Part shown: positions 17,953 to 25,410 of the stretch, piece by piece
Layout of the letters: the number at the start of each line of letters is the position of its first letter
Numbering within the stretch: the first letter of the stretch is position 1
Assembly: GCA_964646815.1 (NCBI GenBank)
Contig: CAZYFH010000009.1
Location: 61,112-125,111, forward strand
Direction of reading: 5' to 3'
DNA: 64,000 bases
Source: CAZYFH01 sp964646815
GTDB lineage: Bacteria > Acidobacteriota > Vicinamibacteria > Vicinamibacterales > UBA8438
Notes under the pieces: generated by a model
Told to the model about the DNA's origin: nothing
Database searches by the model: none
Seen by the model: only the letters and a program-made list of their open reading frames with translations
Program-made: the position numbers and the translations under genes

Positions 17953-18774
17953 TCAGTAGAAATTGTGACTCTCGGTCCCGAAGTACCCGATCGGCACGAA
18001 GTTCAGCAACAGGATTGCAAAGCCGAGGGTCGACAGCCACGCGGCCCGTTGGCCGCCCCACCCGACGCGTCGGGCATAGAGCTCGAACGTGTAGACCAGC
18101 CAGCATAGCAACACGGTGAAGATCTTCGGGTCCAGGAGCGACATCGCCTGCACCCTCGGGTCCGCGGCGCTCGGTTGGACCTGAACCAGCCAGATAGCGC
18201 CAACGCCGAGCCCCAGGGTCAGGAAGATCCAGCCAAACGTCACCGCGCGGCGGTTCATCACGTCGAGTACCTGCAGCGACGGCAAGCGCGCATAGAAGAT
18301 CCCGAGGTGCTTGGCCTTCAACTCCTTGAAGAGCAGCACGTAGGTCACGCTGATGACACAGGCGAGTGCGAAGCTCGCATAGGCCACCAGCAGCGACGAG
18401 ACGTGGATCTCGAACCAGCGGCTCTCGAGCACCGTCGGTCGCGCCGCGACGCTGTTGCTGACGGCTGGAATGATCTGCAACACGACCATCAACGGGACGA
18501 TGAAGATGCCCATCGCGCGCTCGTCGGTCGTCATCTCCGTGTAGAGATAGGCAAGCGCCAGGAGCCAGACGAACGCAGAGATGGCCCCGGTCGTGCCAAC
18601 GAACGGGATGTGTCCTACCTGCATCGTCTGCATCCCGATCACGAACGTGTGCACGAGCGCGCCGAACACGAGGACGATGGTCGCGACCCGGCCGGTGAGC
18701 GGGTTGCGTCTCGCGAAGTGGGCCGCGTAGGCGGCGCCCGCCGCGGCGTATAGCAACAGGGGAATCGTGTTCAT
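17953..18774 (-). CDS. CcsA/HemX-family integral membrane cytochrome assembly protein
   Basis: 273 aa with about eight hydrophobic helices. The CcsA/HemX family includes the haem-handling membrane subunit of system II cytochrome c maturation and the Bacillus HemX protein that lowers HemA levels. Its position directly before hemA strongly recalls hemAX. Family features are the helix around ALVHTFVIGMQTMQVGHIPF, the ESRWFEIHVSSLLVAYASF helix and the LLDPKIFTVLLCWLVYTFEL helix. The full tryptophan-rich WWD signature is not seen, so the HemX role is as likely as the CcsA role. Confidence 0.78.
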   Translation of the reverse strand: MNTIPLLLYAAAGAAYAAHFARRNPLTGRVATIVLVFGALVHTFVIGMQTMQVGHIPFVGTTGAISAFVWLLALAYLYTEMTTDERAMGIFIVPLMVVLQIIPAVSNSVAARPTVLESRWFEIHVSSLLVAYASFALACVISVTYVLLFKELKAKHLGIFYARLPSLQVLDVMNRRAVTFGWIFLTLGLGVGAIWLVQVQPSAADPRVQAMSLLDPKIFTVLLCWLVYTFELYARRVGWGGQRAAWLSTLGFAILLLNFVPIGYFGTESHNFY

Positions 18775-18808
18775 CGTCGAGTGGATAGGGGCCGGTTAGG
18801 GGACGGCG

Positions 18809-19759
18809 TCATCCGGTGGGTCCATAGTAGCCCTGCTTCGTCCGGACGCGGACGCCTTTGCGATCCACACGCACGACGACGCGACGCCACTGGCCGTTGC
18901 GCAGCGGGTTGGCCGAGATGTAGCCGATCGAGTACTGGCTCGAGAGCTCCTCGGAGATTTGCTGGTAGATGTTGGAGAGTTTGCCGACCCGGTCTGGGAA
19001 GAACGCTCGACCACCTGTCTCCTGCGCCAGCTGACGCAGGACGAAATCGGCTTCGCGGAAGCCGATTCGAGACCTGCTGTCGTCCGATGTCAAGCCAATC
19101 GAGTAGATCGCCGTCTCCGATCGTTTGGCGAGCTCAAGCACCTCTTCAAAGCTGACGAGGCTCGACGTGTCCTCACCGTCTGAGAGGACGATGATGGCCT
19201 CACGCCTGATGTCGGCCTCGCGAAGTGGTGCCTTCGTGAGGTCTTTGAGCGAGACATAGAGCGCGTTGTACAGCGAAGTCGACCCGCCCGCCGAGGTTTG
19301 ACGGATGGCGTCTTCTAGCTTTTCCACGTCGTTCGTGAATTCCTGTAGGACGTCCGCCCGGCTGTCGAAGTCGATGATCTCCGCGAGATCCTCGGGCCGC
19401 AACCGCTGAGAGAACCCGATGGCGGCCTCTTGTGCGGTCGACATCCTCTCGTCCATGCTGGCACTTGTGTCGATGAGCAGAGCTAGGGCGATCGGCAGCT
19501 GCGTGCGGGTGAAGAAGGTGACGTCTTGCTGGACCCCGTCCTCGAAGACCACGAAGTTGCCTTGTTCGAGGTCGGTCACGAATTGCTGGTCGCCATCGGT
19601 GGCCGTCACGTTGAGCGACACGACGTCGACGCCGGCACGGAACGCGGGTGGTTGAGGTGGCTGCTGCTGGGCGTCGATGGTTCGGTCGGTCAACAGCCAG
19701 CCCGCGCAGGCGATGCATGCGGCGAGCGCCACACGTCCGGTGAAACTAATGCCGTGCAC
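18809..19759 (-). CDS. Secreted VWFA-domain protein (acidobacterial VWFA-related type)
   Basis: 316 aa from a GTG start that overlaps the preceding stop by one base. A signal peptide covers about residues 1-30 (VALAACIACAGWLL). A short beta-rich segment (VDVVSLNVTATDGDQQFVTDL) precedes a von Willebrand factor A domain with an intact MIDAS site, LLIDTSASM (Asp97, Ser99, Ser101), and later ILSDGEDTSS. This layout matches the VWFA-related family known mainly from Acidobacteria. Likely periplasmic or surface metal-dependent protein binder; partner unknown. First gene upstream of hemX/ccsA. Confidence 0.82.
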   Translation of the reverse strand: MHGISFTGRVALAACIACAGWLLTDRTIDAQQQPPQPPAFRAGVDVVSLNVTATDGDQQFVTDLEQGNFVVFEDGVQQDVTFFTRTQLPIALALLIDTSASMDERMSTAQEAAIGFSQRLRPEDLAEIIDFDSRADVLQEFTNDVEKLEDAIRQTSAGGSTSLYNALYVSLKDLTKAPLREADIRREAIIVLSDGEDTSSLVSFEEVLELAKRSETAIYSIGLTSDDSRSRIGFREADFVLRQLAQETGGRAFFPDRVGKLSNIYQQISEELSSQYSIGYISANPLRNGQWRRVVVRVDRKGVRVRTKQGYYGPTG

Positions 19760-20658
19760 TAGTTTCCCCTGAGCGGGGTCCCACGCGCGGTGAGTCCGGC
19801 TCTGGTGACGGCGACCTCGATTCCCTCTGGCGGGATGAGCGCGTCGGGTCGCGAGTAGGTCACGAGATACTGGTTGCGCAGTTCGGTCGCGAGTTCCCGA
19901 AGCGCGTGCCCGACGGCCGTGCTGGTGAGCACATTGCGACGGTCTCCGCCGCTGTCGCGCGGTCCGCGCTCGAGCACGATGTTCCGCTCGATCTCAAGGC
20001 GGCGCAGGTCAGATGGCGACAGGCTTGGGTCGGCGTTCAACCCGCTGCGTCCGAGCACGACCAGCGTGTAGACGGCGGCGCCGCTCTCCTGCACGCGCTG
20101 CAGGACTTGCCGGGAGCTGGCATTGCTGTAGTCGAGCCCCTCTGTGGTCAAGGCCACGAGGACGGGGCGGGCGGACTCACGGCGGGCGAAGCCCTCGGCG
20201 GCCTGTGACATGGCATCGAGCAGATACGCCGCGGTCCCGGGGAACCCGAACACGTCGCCGACGCCTTCCTGCAGGCTGGCCAGGTTCGTCGTCGAGGGCA
20301 CGAGAATCCGCGGGGGGCCGCCAAAGCCGAGCAGCGAGATCTCGTTGCCGTCGTGCATCGCCTCTAGGAACTCGGTCAGCCCCTCTCGAAAATCGCCGAT
20401 GCTGTCCGCCGCGGCCTGCGACGTATCGACGAGCAAGGCGATCTGCCGGCCAGCCCCCGCGGTCTCCGCGCGCAGGACCTCGCGCGTGGCGCCGTCCTCA
20501 CGGACCACGAAGTCGGTCGTCCCGAGCCCCTCGACCGGTGCACCGTCGTCGCCCAGCACCGTCACGATCAGCTGACGCTCGGTCGACTGGATGACCGCGC
20601 CGGCGGGAGCGATGGCGGCGGCCAATACCAGCAAGCACGCTGCTGAGTTGAATCGCAT
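19759..20658 (-). CDS. Secreted VWFA-domain protein with degenerate MIDAS
   Basis: 299 aa from the ATG at 20658; the frame is open further upstream, but only this start gives a signal peptide (SAACLLVLAAAIAPAGA). Layout is the same as the next gene: LIVTVLGDDGAPVEGL, DFVVREDG, then a VWFA fold. The MIDAS sequence is LLVDTSQAAAD, so the third position of DxSxS is Ala82 instead of Ser, and metal binding may be lost. The tandem pair suggests a duplication with divergence. It heads the minus-strand run that continues into the hem genes. Confidence 0.8.
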   Translation of the reverse strand: MRFNSAACLLVLAAAIAPAGAVIQSTERQLIVTVLGDDGAPVEGLGTTDFVVREDGATREVLRAETAGAGRQIALLVDTSQAAADSIGDFREGLTEFLEAMHDGNEISLLGFGGPPRILVPSTTNLASLQEGVGDVFGFPGTAAYLLDAMSQAAEGFARRESARPVLVALTTEGLDYSNASSRQVLQRVQESGAAVYTLVVLGRSGLNADPSLSPSDLRRLEIERNIVLERGPRDSGGDRRNVLTSTAVGHALRELATELRNQYLVTYSRPDALIPPEGIEVAVTRAGLTARGTPLRGN

Positions 20659-21036
20659 GAGGGCGGAGCCAGGCCTTCTGACGTCGCGGCCGCTGGCAGG
20701 CCTTGGTGGAAGGCGCACTCCATTCGGCCTGTTAGTGAAGTATACCAGTCCGGGTCCGGAGTCCGGGTGCCACCAACGCGCGTCGAAGCCAGCCGACGGC
20801 AGCGCCTCGATGTCTTGGCGCCGGTCGTACGCGCGCTCTGCCAGGGTCGAGCGCCGTTGGCCCGGAACATGTTGTAAACGCAGGGGTTCTACAGCCATTT
20901 CACTCGACGCATTGGCCAGCCGGTTCCTTGACACCCCCTGGGGCGCGTGCAATAATCTGCGCGGTTTTTCGGCCCGCACGTCGCGCAATATCTCGGGAGC
21001 CGGGTCGCGCCGCGTGTCAGGGTTCCCGCAGCGACG
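20659..21036. other. Divergent intergenic region between VWFA genes and the nuo operon
   Basis: No gene is evident in these 378 bp. The right part carries the nuo promoter. On the minus strand a TATACT box (complement of 20737-20742) upstream of the VWFA gene is a possible -10, but no good -35 partner was found. A segment near 20870-20900 (AACATGTTGTAAACGCAGGGG) recalls dispersed repeat material, without a second copy here to prove it. Confidence 0.5.
20928..20956 (+). promoter_or_regulatory. sigma70-type promoter of the nuo operon
   Basis: A perfect TTGACA (20928-20933), a 17-bp spacer and AATAAT (20951-20956; one mismatch to TATAAT) lie before nuoA. A start near 20963 would give a leader of about 74 nt. 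It is one of the best promoter matches in the window. Confidence 0.65.
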
Positions 21037-21393
21037 ATGCTAGACGCCTACGTCCCGATTCTTCTCTTCATTCTCGTCGCCATTGGCTTCGCCATCGTCA
21101 TGACGATGGTGTCGAGGCTCGTGCATCCAAGCCGCTACAACAAGGTCAAGCTCGAGCCATATGAATGCGGCATCGAGCCGTTGACGGATGCGCGCGACCG
21201 TTACAGTGTGCGCTATTACCTGGTGGCGATGCTCTTCGTCATCTTCGACGTGGAAACCGTCTTCATGTTCCCGTGGGCCGTCATCATGGACGAACTCGCG
21301 CTCTTCGGACTGATCGAGATGCTCGTGTTCCTGTTCATCCTCGTCGTTGGCTACGTCTATGCCTGGCGCAAAGGTGCACTGGACTGGGCGTGA
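21037..21393 (+). CDS. nuoA: NADH-quinone oxidoreductase subunit A
   Basis: 118 aa with three membrane helices. The conserved loop KLEPYECGIEPLTDARDRYSVRYY and the following FVIFDVETVFMFPW, with acidic residues in helix 2, identify NuoA, a small membrane subunit near the quinone cavity of complex I. It is the first gene of the operon. The next gene is nuoC 16 bp on; the usual nuoB is missing at this position. Confidence 0.95.
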   Translation: MLDAYVPILLFILVAIGFAIVMTMVSRLVHPSRYNKVKLEPYECGIEPLTDARDRYSVRYYLVAMLFVIFDVETVFMFPWAVIMDELALFGLIEMLVFLFILVVGYVYAWRKGALDWA

Positions 21394-21409
21394 CGGCGAC
21401 CGCTATCTG

Positions 21410-22210
21410 ATGAGCGACGAGACGAAACCAGACGCTCCGGCGCCCGAGTCATCGGGCGGCGCCTCGGAAAAGCCGTCCAGATCGTCCAACGCGGGGGACG
21501 TCGCGGGTGCGGCCAAGCCCGTCACGCCACCGGGCGGTGCCACGGCGGGTGCGCCCGCTGTAGCGAAACCGGCCGCTGCGGCAAGGCCGAAACCCCGACC
21601 GAAGCCGCCGCCGGAACCACCCACGGGGCCGCCCGATCCGGCACCGCCCGAGGACATGGCGCTCGCACCCGTCGTCACGGCTGTGCAGGATGCCGTCCCC
21701 GGGGCTATCCAGCAAGTGTCCTATTGGGTCGGTGACTGGACCATCATCGTTGCCACGGACCGCCTGCTGGATGTGATGGGATTTCTCAAGGACGACGAGG
21801 GGACCTCGTTTGACTATTGCTCCGACGTCACGGCCATCGACTGGCCGCCGCGCGATAAGCGCTTCGACGTCTCGTACTGCCTCTATTCGACACGTCTCAG
21901 ACACCGGGTTCGCGTGAAGGTGCGCGTGGGCGAATCGGATCCGGTCGAGTCGGTGACCGGACTCTGGCCGGCGGCCAACTGGCTCGAACGCGAGGTGTTC
22001 GACCAGTTCGGGATCAACATCGTCCACCACCCCGACCTGCGGCGCATCCTGATGCCCGACGAGTGGCAAGGGTTCCCGCAACGGAAGGACTATCCGCTCG
22101 AGGGACCGGGAGAGCTGTTGATGGAGAGTCCGCAGGACTGGCTGCGACTGCGAAACCTGCCGGACGAAGCCGAATCGTCGGCGGACACCGACGAGTCGGA
22201 GATCGAATAG
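21410..22210 (+). CDS. nuoC: NADH-quinone oxidoreductase subunit C with long Pro/Ala-rich N-terminal extension
   Basis: 266 aa. Residues 1 to about 85 are low-complexity and rich in Pro, Ala and Lys (repeated PKP/PPEP motifs), longer than in typical NuoC. The conserved 30-kDa subunit follows: DYCSDVTAIDWPP, then WLEREVFDQFGINIVHHPDLRRILMPDEWQG and PLRKDYPLEG in the variant form FPQRKDYPLEG. NuoC has no cofactor and binds NuoD/NuoB in the peripheral arm. The ATG at 21410 was chosen because an earlier start would overlap nuoA. Confidence 0.92.
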   Translation: MSDETKPDAPAPESSGGASEKPSRSSNAGDVAGAAKPVTPPGGATAGAPAVAKPAAAARPKPRPKPPPEPPTGPPDPAPPEDMALAPVVTAVQDAVPGAIQQVSYWVGDWTIIVATDRLLDVMGFLKDDEGTSFDYCSDVTAIDWPPRDKRFDVSYCLYSTRLRHRVRVKVRVGESDPVESVTGLWPAANWLEREVFDQFGINIVHHPDLRRILMPDEWQGFPQRKDYPLEGPGELLMESPQDWLRLRNLPDEAESSADTDESEIE

Positions 22211-22259
22211 GCGTGATGCTCCTCAACCCTGGAACCCTAAACTCGGCGAACACCGACGC

Positions 22260-23393
22260 ATGACCCTTCCAGCCCCTCGCGCCAGCGCTACCCAGTTCGA
22301 CACGAACGAACTGGTCATCAACATGGGGCCTCAGCACCCGAGCACGCACGGGGTGTTGCGGGTCGTACTGAGGCTCGACGGCGAGCGTGTCGTGGATGCC
22401 GACTGCGTGATCGGCTACATCCATCGCGGTATCGAGAAACTTTGCGAGAACCGGGACTGGACGCACATCGTGCTGTTGACCGATCGGATGGACTACGTGG
22501 CTGCGGCGACGAACAACCTCGGCTATGTCGAGGCCGTCGAGAAGCTGATGCAGGTCGAGGTCCCGAGGCGCGCACGGTATATTCGCACCATCTTGGCCGA
22601 GCTGCAGCGCATTGCGAGCCACTGTCTCTGGCTCGGCACGCACGCCATGGACATCGGCGCGATGAGCGTTCTGATGTACGCGTTTCGCGAACGCGAGCTC
22701 GTGCTCGATCTATTCGAGGAAATGTGCGGCGCGCGGCTGACCTACAACTCGATGCGGGTGGGTGGGCTTCCGCTCGACGTGCCGCCGGGGTGGGACACGC
22801 GGGCACGGGCATTCTGCGATCTCATGGAGAGCAAGCTCGACGATTACGAGATGCTGCTGACCAATAACCGCATCTGGCTGCAGCGCACTAAGAACATCGG
22901 CGTGATTTCTGGGGACGAGGCGATCGGGCTCGGCCTGTGTGGCCCGCCGCTCCGCGGCTCGGGTGTGTCCCGCGACCTGCGGAAGGACGAGCCGAATGCC
23001 GCGTACGCCGAGTTCGACTTCGACGTTCCGTTGGGCACTCATGGCGACACCTACGACCGGTATCTGATTCGGATGGAGGAGTTCCGTCAGTCGATCCGGA
23101 TCATTCGTCAGGGGCTCGATGGAATACCGGAGGGGCCGATCATGGGAAAGGTGCCGCGCCTACTCAAGCCGCCCGCCGGCGAGACGTATCACGCCATTGA
23201 GTCCCCCAAGGGCGAACTCGGCTACTTCCTCGTGAGCGACGGAAAGTCGACGAACCCGTATCGGTTCCGCGTGCGACCACCGTCGTTCTGCAACTTGCAA
23301 GGGCTCAAACGCCTGGTCACGGGGCACCTTGTGGCGGACGTCGTCGCGCTCATTGGCACCATCGACATCGTGCTGGGCGAGGTCGATCGGTGA
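22260..23393 (+). CDS. nuoD: NADH-quinone oxidoreductase subunit D
   Basis: 377 aa. The 49-kDa subunit that forms the quinone pocket with NuoB. Hallmarks are NMGPQHPSTHGVLR near the N-terminus (quinone-binding histidine), IGYIHRGIEKLCENR, TDRMDYVA, LGTHAMDIGAM and the C-terminal ADVVALIGTIDIVLGEVDR. A 49-bp gap after nuoC contains an AACCCTGGAACCCT heptad-like motif. Confidence 0.96.
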   Translation: MTLPAPRASATQFDTNELVINMGPQHPSTHGVLRVVLRLDGERVVDADCVIGYIHRGIEKLCENRDWTHIVLLTDRMDYVAAATNNLGYVEAVEKLMQVEVPRRARYIRTILAELQRIASHCLWLGTHAMDIGAMSVLMYAFRERELVLDLFEEMCGARLTYNSMRVGGLPLDVPPGWDTRARAFCDLMESKLDDYEMLLTNNRIWLQRTKNIGVISGDEAIGLGLCGPPLRGSGVSRDLRKDEPNAAYAEFDFDVPLGTHGDTYDRYLIRMEEFRQSIRIIRQGLDGIPEGPIMGKVPRLLKPPAGETYHAIESPKGELGYFLVSDGKSTNPYRFRVRPPSFCNLQGLKRLVTGHLVADVVALIGTIDIVLGEVDR

Positions 23394-23403
23394 TCACGGA
23401 TTC

Positions 23404-24402
23404 ATGATCGACACCGTCGTCATCCCGCTCCTGAAGGTCCTCGTGCTCTTCAACGGGATCCTGGTCGCCGTGACGTTCCTCGTGCTGATGGAGCGCAAGG
23501 TCATCGGTTGGGCGCAGTCACGGCTCGGCCCGATGCGCGTCGGCCCACACGGCATCCTTCAAGCAATCGTCGATCCGATCAAGCTCGTCCTCAAGGAAGA
23601 CATCACGCCGGTCAAAGCGGACCGGTACGTCTTCAGTCTGGCGCCGGTTATGAGCCTCGTGCCGGCGCTGGCCGTGTTCGCCGTCATCCCCTTTGGACCG
23701 GAGGAGTACCTCTACGTCACCGATATCAACGTCGGGTTGTTGTTCGTCATCTCCGTGACGTCTATCGGGGTGTATGGGATCATTCTTGCCGGCTGGGCGT
23801 CGAACAGCAAATACCCCTTGATGGCGAGCCTGCGCGCGTCGGCGCAGCTCATCAGCTATGAGATCGCCGTGACGATGACGCTCGTCAGCGTCATTCTCAC
23901 TGCCGGCACGCTCAGCCTCGTCGAGATTGTCGAGACGCAGCAGGCGCGCGGCCTTTGGTTCGCGTTCGCGCAGCCGGTCGCTCTGGTTCTCGTGTTCATC
24001 GGTGGTCTGGCCGAAACGAATCGCATCCCGTTCGATCTGCCGGAGGCCGAAACTGAGCTGACGGGCGGATTTCACACCGAGTACAGCGGCTGGCGATTCT
24101 CGATGTTCTTTTTGGCTGAGTACGCCAACATCATCGTCATCTCGGCCGTTGTCGTCGTCATGTTCTTCGGTGGCTGGCTTCCGCCGTTCCCGAACGTCAC
24201 CTGGCTGTCGTTCCTTGGCTTCGTGCCGTCCTGGATGTGGTTCGTCGGGAAGATCTTCATGATTCTGTACGTCTTCATCTGGCTGCGGGCCACGCTGCCG
24301 AGATATCGCTACGACCAGCTCATGGCACTAGGCTGGAAGGTCCTGATCCCGATCGCGATCGGTAACCTGGTGATCACCGGTGTTCTAAAGGTCCTGCTGT
24401 AG
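23404..24402 (+). CDS. nuoH: NADH-quinone oxidoreductase subunit H
   Basis: 332 aa, about eight helices. NuoH links the quinone site to the proton-pumping arm. Seen: LMERKVIGWAQSRLGPMRVGPHG, KEDITP, the acidic quinone-tunnel loop NRIPFDLPEAETELTGGFHTEYSG, and the terminal WLRATLPRYRYDQLMALGWK. The ATG at 23404 gives the standard start; the frame is open upstream inside nuoD. The usual downstream neighbour nuoI is absent: nuoJ follows within 11 bp. Confidence 0.96.
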   Translation: MIDTVVIPLLKVLVLFNGILVAVTFLVLMERKVIGWAQSRLGPMRVGPHGILQAIVDPIKLVLKEDITPVKADRYVFSLAPVMSLVPALAVFAVIPFGPEEYLYVTDINVGLLFVISVTSIGVYGIILAGWASNSKYPLMASLRASAQLISYEIAVTMTLVSVILTAGTLSLVEIVETQQARGLWFAFAQPVALVLVFIGGLAETNRIPFDLPEAETELTGGFHTEYSGWRFSMFFLAEYANIIVISAVVVVMFFGGWLPPFPNVTWLSFLGFVPSWMWFVGKIFMILYVFIWLRATLPRYRYDQLMALGWKVLIPIAIGNLVITGVLKVLL

Positions 24403-24413
24403 GACGAGTGGCA

Positions 24414-24932
24414 ATGGCGGAAATGATCGTCTTCTACACGTTGGCCGCGTTCATCCTTGGACTCGGCGTCCTCGTGATCTCGGCGCGAAGCGCAGTCCAC
24501 AGCGTGCTCTTTCTCGTCATGGACTTTCTTTTCGTCGCGATGCTCTATGTGACGTTAGCCGCCGAATTTGTGGCGGTGATCCAGGTGCTCGTCTACGCGG
24601 GTGGCATCGTCGTGCTCTATCTGTTCGTCGTGATGCTCGTTAACCTCAAGCGGGAGCCGGAGCGGCACGCCGATACGCGCCGTCTCGGTGTGTCGGGCAT
24701 GCTGCTGGCGGGCGCGGTGCTGTTGGAGCTCGTCGGGATCTTGGTCTACACGGCGTTGCGCGACCAGGCGCCGGCCGCGGCGGCAGCGGCGAGCCAGACG
24801 CCGGTCGAGGGCAACACCGAGCAGCTGGGGTGGATGCTCTATACGAGCTACCTGATCCCGTTCGAGGTGGCCTCGATACTGCTGCTCGTCGCGATGGTCG
24901 GAGCCATCGTCCTCGCGAAACGGGTCGTGTGA
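24414..24932 (+). CDS. nuoJ: NADH-quinone oxidoreductase subunit J
   Basis: 172 aa, five helices. NuoJ shows VHSVLFLVMDFLFVAMLYVTLAAEFVAVIQVLVYAGGIVVLYLFVVML, including the pi-bulge helix with its Gly-Gly. The ATG at 24414 is preceded by AGGACGAG; a GTG at 24408 is possible. A loop of alanines (about residues 118-130) precedes the last helix. Confidence 0.93.
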   Translation: MAEMIVFYTLAAFILGLGVLVISARSAVHSVLFLVMDFLFVAMLYVTLAAEFVAVIQVLVYAGGIVVLYLFVVMLVNLKREPERHADTRRLGVSGMLLAGAVLLELVGILVYTALRDQAPAAAAAASQTPVEGNTEQLGWMLYTSYLIPFEVASILLLVAMVGAIVLAKRVV

Positions 24933-24952
24933 ACTGACCGTTGGAGACTGGA

Positions 24953-25261
24953 GTGCTCGACATAACGCCGCTTCACTACAGCCTGTTATCGGCCGCGCTC
25001 TTCATGATCGGGGTCATCGGCGTCCTCGTGCGTCGGAACATCATCATCATCTTCATGTCGATCGAGCTCATCCTGAATGCGGTAAACATCAACCTTGTCG
25101 CGCTGTCGGCTCAGCTCCAGGATCTCGCAGGACAAGTGTTCGTCGTCTTCGTCATTGCGGTCGCGGCCGCCGAGGCCGCGGTTGGGCTGGGCATCATCAT
25201 CGCCTTCTACCGGAACAAGGAAACCGTGAACATCGACGAGATGCAGATAATGCGATGGTGA
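24953..25261 (+). CDS. nuoK: NADH-quinone oxidoreductase subunit K
   Basis: 102 aa from a GTG start with GGAG six bases upstream; a TTG twelve bases earlier is an alternative. Three helices carry the conserved acidic residues used in proton transfer: MSIELILNAVNIN and VFVIAVAAAEAAVGLGIIIAFYR. A 149-bp repeat-bearing gap separates it from nuoL, unusual inside this otherwise tight operon. Confidence 0.94.
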   Translation: MLDITPLHYSLLSAALFMIGVIGVLVRRNIIIIFMSIELILNAVNINLVALSAQLQDLAGQVFVVFVIAVAAAEAAVGLGIIIAFYRNKETVNIDEMQIMRW

Positions 25262-25332
25262 AGGGACTCTTGTCCGGCGTTCACTGTTCCGGGGTCGGGG
25301 TTCAGGGTTCCGCGGTGCCCTCCGTGGTGCGG

Positions 25333-25397
25333 CGCCACGGGTCTCTGCCCGTGGCGAACCTGGAACCGGGAACCTGGAACCTGGAACCCAGAACCTC
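25333..25397 (+). repeat. Hairpin plus six heptad repeats inside the nuo operon (nuoK-nuoL gap)
   Basis: A perfect 9-bp stem (CGCCACGGG at 25333-25341 with CCCGTGGCG at 25348-25356, six-base loop) is followed without a break by six heptamers: GAACCTG, GAACCGG, GAACCTG, GAACCTG, GAACCCA, GAACCTC (25356-25397). Complementary GGGTTCAGGGTTCC at about 25298-25311 lies just before, so the whole gap can fold. It may act as a processing or attenuation site, or simply be a dispersed repeat. Confidence 0.7.
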
Positions 25398-25410
25398 GCA
25401 ATAGCGATCC

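Noticed and set aside
20860..20905. Partial match to the element cores near AACATGTTGTAAACGCAGG
   Set aside because: Only short shared words with other repeats; without a second copy in the window I could not support it as an element.
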